Assembly (NCBI RefSeq): GCF_963576615.1
Contig: NC_088716.1
Span: 60,792,228 to 60,856,227 of the forward strand
Source of the DNA: Watersipora subatra
Taxonomy: Eukaryota > Bryozoa > Gymnolaemata > Cheilostomatida > Watersiporidae
Reading direction: 5' to 3'
DNA length: 64,000 bases
Both the position numbers and the translations under genes were made by a program. Below, one piece after another: positions 37,968 to 49,700 of this stretch (within the stretch, counting starts at the first letter, position 1; every line of letters begins with the position of its first letter). The notes under the pieces are model-generated. The model had not been told where the DNA came from. It ran no database searches and saw only the letters and a list, made by a program, of their open reading frames with translations.

Positions 37968-40900
37968 GCTCTTGCTGTTTCCTCTAGTACAAATACATAT
38001 ATAATATATCGGCCGTCTGCCTTCTTTGCACTTCTGATATCGCAGCCTTTAAACTGTCCTTGGTCAATAAGATGCATGTAATCTATCAGCGTGCTTTGCA
38101 ATTAGCATGAGAAAATAACTTGTTTCTTTTTTTCTATCAAACAAATATATTGCGTGTAAACGATAGCAAAAAGCGTAAGAGGTTTTCCGATTTTAAAAAT
38201 AACTTGATAAGACAAGCTTTTTGCGCTTATGTAAGAGTTTTGATTATGAGCCTTTACTTAGACACGATGTCTATGTTTTTTAGTTTATTTCCATTTTCCC
38301 ACCCGTAACGATACACCTGCTCTCTATTTACTGTTCAAACTTATTTGTTACATTGAGCTGAAAATGAGAAACAACAACATCTTACATGAAATTGCAGAGA
38401 AATGAGAAACAACAACATCTTACATGAAATTGCGGAGAAGAACTGATAGTTTAGATTGCAACTGAAAATCTAAAAAAATTCCTTTTCCTGTCAAGCGCTA
38501 CTTTTTTCTAAAGTCAAAACAAATATTTAGTGACATTGATTCTACTCTACTGATAATATTGACTCATATATTTCTTCAGCCGCGTCACACCACAGGTTCT
38601 ACTTACACTTAAACTAGAATAATATTAATTATAGTAGTAGCTAGTAGTAATTATATCAGTGGCCTTTAAGTTAACCAGTTTCTGTACAGTCATACTGGAA
38701 TGACAAACTATTACCGTTACCATGTTTTTGACATAACAGGGTACGGCCAACCTAATTTCTTAATCCTACGACCAAACACGAGCGAAGCGATTTGTTGAGA
38801 GATTTATGATAAATGCATATGTGCACACACTCCCAAAAAATTATTCGTTAACGGACGTTACCAAACCCTTGTACCGAAATTTTTTCAACAAATTTAACCA
38901 TTTTTCTGTAGAGTCATTTAAGTATAATAATGATATAAAACGCATATAAACCTATTTAAATATGTTACCAAGTCTTTGAAAGGTTACCGCAATATCCTAA
39001 AACTAACCCATCTGATCGGATTATACATAAATAGACAGATTAATTCGGCTTAAAAGTCGATATAAAAAATTGCCAAGCCTATTTTAATCAAAATTAAGAC
39101 CGGCCAACGAAACGCCGATAAGGTGGTGCGAAAGAGAGTAGAACTATTAAGTTGTGCGCATTTCACAAAAAAAGCGTGCACATTTCACCAGTCTATCACA
39201 TTGTCTAATTGCCAAAGGTTTCTGTAATTAACGTTGAAGTACTGAAAAGTAATCGTTTATTTTGCCAATTCTACTGGACTCTAACATTTTAGACACTTGT
39301 AATGAATACTTCGGTATTCCAGCTGATGTCCTAAGCAGTGAAAGTAAAAGAAATTACGATGATATTTTTCTAACGATTCTTTTTCGTTTTCGATTTCTAG
39401 TTTGTAAAACATAATCAACAATTGGAATCCCAATCAGAACCAATCAGAGATCGAATCGATAGCCAAAGCTGTATCTAAAAGGATATCCGTACTGAATATT
39501 TAATAAATTTGCTAATCTAATCAATCAGATGCGCGAGATTGACTCACAATCAGAAAAGTAAAAAAAAATTTGATAAGAGCTTGCTCTCCAGAAACAGTAC
39601 CAGTCGGGGAACAGAAGAACTTGGATAAAATGTATTTAGCCAAGTTAATGTAGCATTTAAACATGTACTGGAACTAATTTCCGAACCAAATTCTAGTCTA
39701 GTCACAACAAGTCTAGTCACCAGCTGAATAGTGAAAGTGTGAATCACTATACTATCTAAGGTAATGGTGCGAAATAGATATAATAATCCCTAGGAGTAAC
39801 CGGATATAAGGTAAGAGTTGATTTAAGACCAAAAGAGGGAGTTGATTAATTGTTGTAAAGCAAAATTTAAACAGAAAGTATCAAACTAAACATTTTTCAA
39901 TACCTATAAAACAAAACATAGTTTTTATGTTTTGAATACTTATTTTATTACCTATTTTAAAAAAAATATTTTGTAAAGAATGACATAATCATAGTTCATT
40001 CTAAAAACAGATTACAATGGCGATATCAGTAGATTTTAAAAACGAATTCATTGAACTTGCTTGATTTTTGGAACAAAGCATGTACAACAATGGACAAACG
40101 AACACAAATAGTAATCTGAACATTTTATAGCAGGGCAAATAGTATGATAATGCAGGAGTTGCCTAACCTTTGGTACAACTTCTAGAAAGTTCAAGGAAGT
40201 TTAGAAGCAGTAAAAGCCAGTTTAGGGACTTCAACTTTTAGGAAGTTTACAAGCAGTAAAAGCCATGTAACTTGAAACCTAAATCAGTGTTGAAAGAAAT
40301 ACTCGTCGCAAAACCTTCTTAATAAAAAGTTGCTAATCGCCAGAGCTAACAGAGCAATATACCGACAGCATCATAATATTATGATTACTGACTATTGCAG
40401 CCACTCGCAATTTATTAAAGCATCACTGACTAGGACTCATTTACTGTCCGTAGCAATTTCAATTTATTAAAGTCGGGGCTGGACAAAGTTGGGGGTTTTA
40501 ACCTGAGGTAGTGTTACTAAAAATGTGCTAACTGGTTAAGCCATGGATAAGAAAGGGTATCAGCTTTGTTTTCTTTGTCGGTTTCTATTGATCTATGTCT
40601 TTGGCGAATCAAATACCAGTTACTATACAAGCGGACTAAATAAATAAGTGAAATCTATAAACAATCTATTTCGGCATAAATGATGCTTGGACCGCCTATT
40701 GTTAAACCGCAAACAGTCATGTATTGAGCTTGTTACTGATGGTAAGGGGTACCAATATGATTTTCTGATTTAATTACTTTTCATTCCTTTAGTGTTGTGA
40801 AATAAAAAAGTTACAGAAAGAATAATACAATTGAAATAATGAAAAGCGGTGTCGATTTTTGTATCAAGTAATACTAAAATGCAATATCATAAATTAAATG

Positions 40901-41227
40901 TTTGAACATGTTTACTGATTAATCTACATATTATTATTATATATTATGTTACTATATTATTGATCATCAGTTGTAACAGTGATGTCAAACTTTTGGCCCT
41001 ACAGCCTATGAGATCGGGTCGTTTGTTGTTAGGATGACAAATGACATTGACTTGATTAGGTTGTGGTAATCTGAAATTGGCTGCGAAACTGACAACTCCC
41101 TGTGATTGGCTGCTGAAATACATTGTTTATAATTTTCACCAAATAACACCATATCAGCCCGCCTCACTCATACGTTCCATCATTGGTCAGTGCTTCAGAA
41201 AGTTGTTAGTATAAGCTCTGAATCGAA
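37968..41227. other. Intergenic region between the membrane-protein gene and GST
   Basis: Contains a short direct repeat at 38363-38435 (GAGAAACAACAACATCTTAC twice) and the interspersed repeat 38759-39383. 39385-41227 holds only AT-rich sequence with no coding exon found. The GST promoter must be near its end. Confidence 0.5.
38759..39383. repeat. Interspersed repeat, copy 2 (paired with 2113-2720)
   Basis: Collinear with copy 1 for about 600 bases in the same orientation, with scattered substitutions and small indels. No 15-bp satellite flanks this copy. Confidence 0.75.
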
Positions 41228-41706
41228 ATGGCAGAAGAGACCTACAAACTTACTTATTTTAACCTGCGAGCAAGGGAAAAGCCTGCTAGGGCTATGTTTA
41301 CTATGGCTGGCCAAAATTTTGAAGACATCAGGATTTTGCTTCAAAACTGGGAGAATCTGAAACCAAGTAAAGTAAGGAGATCTTTCCAAAGCTGTATTTT
41401 GTTTTAGCTATAGTGCTACACGATTCTCTCCAGCCGGCTTGCTTGTATAGAGAGCAGGTTTATGTTGTTAGAAGCTGCAGATTTCAGTTTCACAATTTCC
41501 TTTGTGTTTTTACGTAGTGCTAATATAATTGTCCTTGCTATTGTTGTTGTTATTACTTGATAACAATAATAATGACAATAAGAGTTACTAATAGTAGCAA
41601 TAACAACTAACCCTTTGATTTGGTTTTATTTACTTTTCAGAAACTCCTCTTGGATTTCTTCTTATCCTAGAAACGTCAAGGGGAACGATTTGTCAAACAC
41701 TAGTTA

Positions 41707-43470
41707 TTAACCCACTCAGGACTGTTCCCGAATACCTCGGGAAGAGTTGTGCTCTCCAGGGCCCATTCCCGAAGAACTCGGGTTAAACTTTGATTTGCTT
41801 TATTGCTTAGCTGTTTAGGTACATCGGTTTTATTCATTCACCAAACGAAGTTTAAGAGTCTGGGCATCATTTTGATACCAAATATGTGATTGGACAAAAA
41901 AGTTTTAACTAACAAATTATGTGATAGATATCAACTGTTTTGGAAATTTGATGATCGCCATTTTGGAAAAGGTTTATCCGAACGATGGCAAAGTTTTTAA
42001 GTGAATTAGATGCGGTAATCAGCTCAGGGGAAGGAAATAGCAACAAAAGTAATGTTCAAGAAGAAAATGAGAATTTTCTGATGGAAGAAGGTAAGTTTTA
42101 TGTGGCTATTTATAGAATTTTACCGAAAAAAAAAACGATAAAAAGCCGAAATTTTTCTTGTGAATTTCTAACAAACTTTATTCTAACAGTGTAAGATATG
42201 GATTTTTTTTCATGATGCACATGGTTATAACATTTTCAATCCAATAAAATTTAGATATTTTTGCAGCATGAACTCATCACTCTATTACCCCATAATAAAC
42301 AATAGTTTTATGATTTCCTTGTAGAACTACAGGATAATAAAAATTTCTTATTTCATTTATATCCAATTGTTCAACCCACAATTAGTCAAGCATATAGTTC
42401 TCAACATCAACATCTACCATAAACTACCCCCAACCACTAGGCTCTAATATTGGTCGATAGGGGACACTTACCACAGTAATCATCTTCATGACTTTTTGTG
42501 TTTATATTTACAGTATCAAAAAATATTTGCAATTTGTATTACCAATTGTTAGCTGCAGTAGACTACTTATTTTCAATTTGTTATCAGGTATTTACCCTGA
42601 AAAGCTACTAAAGCACAATTTTTTTAGGCTGTATCATATTTGCTACATAAAGGTGAAGACAGTCAAGGGCTTGTGAGTGATGATGCCGTTGATGATGAGC
42701 CTAGGGCTTCAACACCAATATCTGATGAATACTGCATCAACTAACTTATAATGGCAGCAAATATGCGTGTGTAGTTGGCATCAAATAACTCTCACCGGGT
42801 CATAATTTTTTAATGAACACACACTTATTATACATGTATATATTGTTTCGTTTTCATGCATATTCATTTTTACTGTATTTTTTACAATATATTTTACTGT
42901 ATTTTTACACCTATTTTTTTTGCTGGTAACTGATTGTCTGTTAGCTGGTAACTTGAGTATTTTTTATGCATAATATATTCATAATAACCTCTGCAATGCA
43001 TTTCAATATAAATTAACAAATTGTTTGATTATATAATTGATAAAACTGTCAGTGACGTAGTGTTGGTTAGAAGCTAGTAACACCTGTTCTATTGCTCGGA
43101 ATTGAGAAATATTTTTTTTTATTTGTTGCTGATAAAGTTTGCTATCAATCTAACATAGATCCAACAATGTCAGTATCAAAAAAATGCTTGTGAGCTGCTA
43201 CGAAACATGAAAAACAATTTTGATAAAAAAAAGTGCACAGAATTATTAGAAATTGTGGTCAGTAGAATTTGTAAAGAAGCACAAAAATTTATATCACATT
43301 GTAGCCTGGAATGTCTTTGTTAAGCTGCAAAAAACAAATCAAGATTATTTTGAAAAGAACTCTAGTTATACTCAATTTTGTGTAGCTCTATTTTAATTGT
43401 AAGGCTAGTGAAAAATTAATTGGGCTGGGGGAGCAGTCAACCAATAACTAATTAGTCCTGAATGGGTTAA
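41707..43470 (+). mobile_element. Terminal-inverted-repeat transposon (piggyBac-like) inside GST exon 2
   Basis: Ends are TTAACCCACTCAGGACT (41707-41723) and, as reverse complement, TTAACCCATTCAGGACT (43454-43470): 17-bp inverted repeats with one mismatch. TTAA plus CCC at both ends resembles piggyBac. However, removing TTAA...TTAA and one copy of a flanking TTA (41704-41706, 43471-43473) restores the GST frame, which would mean a 3-bp duplication. Inside, an acidic first exon (MAKFLSELDAVISSGEG..., 41985-42091, good donor GTAAGT) and an acidic segment near 42652-42744 (DDAVDDEPRASTPISDEY) resemble piggyBac transposase N-termini. The catalytic domain is missing, so it is non-autonomous. Confidence 0.78.
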
Positions 43471-44529
43471 TTACCTACTATGTTGCTGAGAAAACTGGTG
43501 AGAGATGAGATTCTAATTTTTGTAGCTCATTTCAAGGTCTATTGCCTTTTCTGTTTTAACTGGTGCATAATAGCATTGTGAATTATATTACCAATGTTAC
43601 CAATATTTAAACCAACTTTTGAGTTTATAATGTGGAACTAATATCTAATTGCAATTGCATAATTTTCTGGACAACTGCTGTCAACAAACTGTCACTATCT
43701 ACTTATCAAATAAGATATAATTGTTGGTTCGTTAGCTATCTTGGTTCATTGATTAGAATTTATTGATTGTTTAGGAAGGCACAAAAAGGTAAAACTTACA
43801 TGCCTCCATGTTAACTTTTAATACACACGCAATAGACTCATCGACTACAACAATCAACTGGTGAGCATCGCTTTGTAAATGCATAAAGAAACCGTTAAAA
43901 ACTGATTATCAGACATTAAAAAATTTCAATGTGCTGTTTCGCCCACTTTTTTGCTGCAATCAAGATGGTTGAGATTTGATGTATTGTCTAATATCACCTG
44001 CTGAATTTGTAGGTTATCTATCGGATGATGATGATGAGTTTGAGAGGGTGCAGTGTAATTCCGTATTGCACACTCTGAATGACCTGAGTGCTTTTGTAAG
44101 TAAAAATGTCCTTCTATCGGAACTGTATAAGGGGAGCCTGACGGGCCTCTTTTCTTAATCAAGAATAGGGGAAGTTTGCTGAGCCTCAAAAAACCTCTTG
44201 AGATATAATACTTCAGACAACTTATCTAGAAATAAACTTTGAGTCATGAACTTACCAGCCATTTTTTACATGACTGTAAAACATTCAACCCTGGCAATCC
44301 GACATTCAGTGGTGTAAAACATTTTATACGACTTTTGGTTTACAGCATTATCCATCACCTGACAATATTGAAGAATTGAAAGAGCAAGCCAGATGTGAAC
44401 TTAGGACAAATACCAAGTTTATACAAGGTTTATTAAGAGAAGGAAGCAAGTTCATATTTGGAGACAGGGTAAACAAAAAACATGACTGTGTTCCTGTGAA
44501 ATGCAGATTACTGACTGGCTACTAATGTA

Positions 44530-45130
44530 TCATTAGCTTGGCGCTACTCACAAATAGTTAGTCTAATGACTATAGTATGAAGCTAGTTTGGTAACTACTA
44601 GTATGGAATTAACTTACTGACTACTAGTATGTAGTTAACTCACTAACTACTAGTATGAAGTTAATTTACTGAATACTAGTATGGAGTTCCCTTACTGACT
44701 ATTAATATGGAGTTAACTCACTGACTACTAGTATGGAGTTAATTTACTGACTACTAGTATGGAGCTCACTCACTGAATACTAGTATGGAATTAACTCATT
44801 GACCAACTTCACTACTAGTTTGGTAGCAATTAGAACAGAGTTAGTCTAAATACTATACGATCATGAGGTTACTCCAGCGATTATGACAATGGATTTAATT
44901 CAGTAACTAGTCTGGGGCTAGTTCAGTGGTTACTGCCATGAAGTTAGTTTTTTTATTATTAACATGGAGATAGTTGAGTAACTACTAGTGCAGATTAAAT
45001 TGACTGACAACTAGCATGGATATAATTTTGTGACTACTGCAAACAGATTGACTATTAACTAACACTACCATAGAGATAGTTCAGTAGCTACTAGTATAAC
45101 TAATCCAGAGACTATTAGTTCAAAGTTGCT
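44530..45130. repeat. Irregular repeat (GACTACTAGTATGGAGTTAA) in the last GST intron
   Basis: About twenty diverged copies of a roughly 30-bp unit around ACTACTAGTATGGAGTTAACT, best preserved at 44590-44800 and decaying towards 45130. Confidence 0.85.
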
Positions 45131-45606
45131 CAGTTGAGTTGTTACAAAAAGTAGTGATTTAACTAGAAACAATTTTTATTAACAAACTTTTCATGCAATA
45201 ATCAAATAATTACAGATAGAATATGATTATTGATACAATTTTTACTGTTAGAGCAAAATCAAGGAATTTACATACATATTTTGGTTACTATTTCTACTAG
45301 AAATTCCTGTTTGAATTCCAAAATATACATATTAATAGCTGTTATTATCAAGGTTATTATAGTTTACTTAGCTAACAGAGATACTCTCACTGGGCTCACA
45401 AAAGTAAATAATTCTCTCAAGCTTTTTAAAAATTATCTCTCAACTTGAAATCGTTGCAGATGACGGCTGCTGACATCACCATGTTCTGCAGTTGGATGCT
45501 GATAAAACCGGCTTTTCCGTGGTCTGAATTTAATAGTGACTGGCTGAACAAAGTCATGGAAAACATGAAAACTGATTCCAAGCTTGCCAAATGTCTTCAA
45601 GAGTGA

Positions 45607-46791
45607 CCTGACGATGTCCTTTCTCGAGTAGCCACTTAATGAAACGTGCCAAAGCAAGCTGTTGAGTCAATCTGCCTATATGTTAGCAGGAAACATGAGG
45701 TAAACTGAGTGTGTTTGTTCCTTCGTTTAGTTTAACTAGGAAGATTTTTTGAACATGAACTGGATGGATTTTTTCTTTTATGGAAATTGATTCTAAAACT
45801 GCTTTAATATACTTAACCATGCTCAGTCTATTGTACTGACTTCCCTTCATGACCTCTCTTCTTTAAATGTTTTGACAGTACACATTTTGTAATTTTGCAA
45901 ACTACCACAATATCAACCAGTTTCTGTAGCCCAGGTCATTTTAGGTGTCAAATAGAAACAAATACTGCAATATTTATGATTTTAAAAGACCAATTATACT
46001 TGATGTGCTTGAGTGGTATAGAGAATGATAATCAAATAAAATTATTTTAGTTTATTGAGAGATACATCTGCATACCGAATGCTGGAGAACACAACTCTCA
46101 GCATTATATATTCATATAGGGTAAATATTCTTACACCAGTTGTCTAAACGTTAATTAAACAGACAATAATAAAGGCAAAAATAATGGAATGCACAATATA
46201 AATTGATGGAAGTGAGAAGAATTTCAGTGTTACACATGGAAGTTTAGAGACTACATGGTAGTGCTAGATTAACTAGCTAGATTAACAGATTAACAGCTAG
46301 ATTAACAGATTAACAGCTAGATTAACTTGAAGATCCATTCGATTACACGACTAAAGTTCTACGATATGAACATACCATTGCGTTTGCTATCTATAGTAAA
46401 CTTATGGCCACATAGATCTGAACCCTCTGAGCTCCCTCATGACTGCTAGCAGCAGCAACAAGGAAAAAGTTTAGTGATGACAATAGTATGGAAGCAATGA
46501 GCATCAACTAAACTATAAAAACTGATAAAACCACAACTAAATACAAGATAAAAATATAAATAAAAATACTCTACAGATAGCGCATAAAAACACATTTGCC
46601 TATTATTTGCCTATCACCCTCATAGACATCTACATCGAATGTCCTAAGAATAAATATTATATTACTCCGGATAACGGCAAGCTTTAAAATTTGCAACAAG
46701 CCTGAATAGCAACTTCATGTGTTCAGCTAGTAATTTGAACTGAACCGAGAGAGTGTGAAGTGCGAGTTGACCACTAGCGAGCATGGCGCAG
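45607..46791. other. Gap between the convergent GST and TMEM181 genes
   Basis: No gene seen. A short array of GATTAACAGCTAGATTAACA is at 46265-46326. The 3' ends of both neighbours must lie here. Confidence 0.55.
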
Positions 46792-49700
46792 TCAATCGCT
46801 GTCGGCATCAAACTTATTCATAAAGGTGTTACGAGAGAGTGGTCTGTAAGCTGTCTCATCAGCAGAGCCATACATAACATCTTCATCCGAGTCCGTCAAC
46901 ATTGTTATCACTGGATTATCATGCAACCTTGACTCTACAAATGCAGTGGGTTGAGATTGATTATCAGAGCTGACCCAGAATGACTGATATTCGAGCTCTT
47001 ACAGGAAAGAAATTTGAAATGCTCCATAGATGATGTTTGATTGTGCAAAGCTAAAGGGTACACTATGTATGACTAGTGCAGTCTACAGAGATAGCTCCGT
47101 AGAGCCACTTGATGCAGTGAAACACATCTCTAGACTAAATAATCAAAAACTACTATAGGGCTGAACGAGTAAAAGTTCATGAACAACAAGTTATATTTCT
47201 GTAGTAAAATACGAATTTTAACTTTTTGTAAAACGCTTTCATATTTTACAAGCCTTTGAATACTAAACATCCTACCAGTCTCATAATAAATTAATACATC
47301 GTAGGGCTCCTTATGACTTGCAGAGCTTATACACTTACACTTTCATCAGTGAGAAATGAATGTTTTTTAAGTTTACCCTAACGGTATCAGTGAGTAATAC
47401 TAAGAACAGTGAGAGGAGAGACAATTACCAAATTATTAAATTAGGTTCTCATTCCAAACTGGTTAACTAATTAAACAGCCAGATTTTGGAGCTCAAAAAC
47501 TCCTGATCACTCATTAATGACTTACATTATCTTTAACCCTTTCATAGTATCACGGTAACAAAGTTGTGCCATGCATAGTCTAGAGTGTCATAACAAAGAA
47601 TACTTTATCTTAATGTGGATGTGAGACTGAAACTGACCTAGACGTAGTATCTTCAAGGTCATTCAAGGTCACAGCTAGACACTATAACAATCAAAAGTGC
47701 AAGGAAGCGGTAAAGATTAGCTACATACCATTCATAGCATTTTTGCTGGGCGAATAGACAAACGCCATCGTGTATATGTAGAAGTTTAGCAGACCGTAGA
47801 AGGTGAGAAACTCTGCCGAGCTGCCGTAGTGAGTAGAAATGTCTGACACAAAGTTTTCATCTAGTATCCCTGTGCCAAACCTGAGCACGAGTATAGCGAG
47901 ACTGATAGAGAATACTATCATCATGAATACTGCTGTGAACTTCAACCGCAGGTCTAAAAATATTGCATATTATCTAATGTAAAGACAATAAGGCAGTAAC
48001 ATATTTGATACCTATACCTAAATACCTAGGTATACGGCAAGATAGACAATCTGACTAGCTGAAAAGATATAGTTAGTTATAGAGTTGGTGTAGTTAGTTA
48101 TATATGTGGTAGAGTTAGTTGTAGAGATGGTGTAGTTAGTTATAGAGATGGTAGAGTTAGTTATAGAGTTGGTGTAGTTAGTTATAGAGTTGGTGTAGTT
48201 AGTTATAGAGTTGGTGTAGTTAGTTATAGAGATGGTATAGTTAGTTATAGAGATGGTAGAGTTAGTTATAGAGTTGGTGTAGTTAGTTATAGAGATGGTA
48301 GAGTTAGTTATGGAGTTGGTGTAGTTAGTTATAGAGATGGTGGAGTTAGTTATATATGTGGTAGAGTTAGTTGTAGAGATGGTGTAGTTAGTTATAGAGA
48401 TGGTGTAGTTAGTTATAGAGTTGGTGTAGTTAGTTATATATGTGGTAGAGTTAGTTGTAGAGATGGTGTAGTTAGTTATAGAGATGGTGTAGTTAGTTAT
48501 AGAGTTGGTGTAGTTAGTTATAGAGTTGGTATAGTTAGTTGTAGAGATGGTGTAGTTAGTTATAGAGATGGTAGAGTTAGTTATAGAGTTGGTGTAGTTA
48601 GTTATAGAGTTGGTGTAGTTAGTTATAGAGATGGTATAGTTAGTTATAGAGATGGTGGAGTTAGTTATAGAGATGGTGTAGTTAGTTATAGAGGTGGTAG
48701 AGTTAGTTGTAGAGATGGCGTAGTTAGTTATAGAGACGGTAGAGTTAGTTATAGAGTTGGTATAGTTAGTTGTAGAGATGGTAGAGTTAGTTATAGAGTT
48801 GGTGTAGTTAGTTATAGAGTTGGTATAGTTAGTTGTAGAGATGGTGTAGTTAGTTATAGAGATGGTAGAGTTAGTTATAGAGTTGGTGTAGTTAGTTATA
48901 GAGTTGGTGTAGTTAGTTATAGAGATGGTATAGTTAGTTATAGAGATGGTGGAGTTAGTTATAGAGATGGTGTAGTTAGTTATAGAGGTGGTTGAGTTAG
49001 TTGTAGAGATGGCGTAGTTAGTTATAGAGATGGTGTAGTTGGTTATAGAGATGGTATAGTTAGTTATAGAGTTGGTGTAGCTAGTTATAGAGATGGTATA
49101 GTTAGTTATAGAGTTGGTGTAGTTATTTATAGAGATGGTGTAGTTATTTATAGAGATGGTATAGTTAGTTATAGAGATGGTATAGTTAGTTATAGAGTTG
49201 GTGTAGTTAATTATAGAGATGGCATAGTTAGTTATAGAGATGGTGGAGTTAGTTATAGAGATGGTGTAGTTAGTTATAGAGGTGGTAGAGTTAGTTATAG
49301 AGTTGGTATAGTTAGTTGTAGAGATGGTAGAGTTAGTTATAGAGTTGGTGTAGTTAGTTATAGAGTTGGTATAGTTAGTTGTAGAGATGGTGTAGTTAGT
49401 TATAGAGATGGTAGAGTTAGTTATAGAGTTGGTGTAGTTAGTTATAGAGTTGGTGTAGTTAGTTATAGAGATGGTATAGTTAGTTATAGAGTTGGTATAG
49501 TTAGTTATAGAGATGGTAGAGTTAGTTATAGATATGGTATAGTTAGTTATAGAGATGGTAGAGTTAGTTATAGATATGGTATAGTTAGTTATAGAGATGG
49601 TGTAGTTAGTTATAGAGATGGTATAGTTAGTTATAGAGTTGGCATAGTTAGTTATAGAGATGGTATAGTTAGTTATAGAGATGGTGTAGTTAGTTATAGA

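Larger units (their letters stand above)
41228..45606 (+). pseudogene. Sigma-class-like glutathione S-transferase gene, exon 2 split by a transposon
   Basis: Exons 41228-41366, 41641-41706 plus 43474-43497 (one exon split by the insertion), 44013-44095, 44346-44468, 45460-45606. Without the insert the phases fit and encode 193 residues, close to the usual 200. The N-terminal YKLTYFNLRAREKPAR matches sigma GSTs, including the catalytic Tyr (residue 10). Exon 2 reads TPLGFLLILE then CQTLV|TYYVAEKTG. The C-terminal helical domain follows: RVQCNSVLHTLNDL, FIFGDR|MTAADITMF, and the stop. Sigma GSTs catalyse glutathione conjugation or prostaglandin D isomerisation in the cytosol. Two oddities: the usual P-F-G-Q-(L/V)-P cis-proline motif of the glutathione site is replaced (F-L-L in place of Q-x-P), and a 1.76-kb element interrupts the exon. 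The copy sequenced is probably not functional. A polymorphic insertion in a live gene remains possible. Confidence 0.8.
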
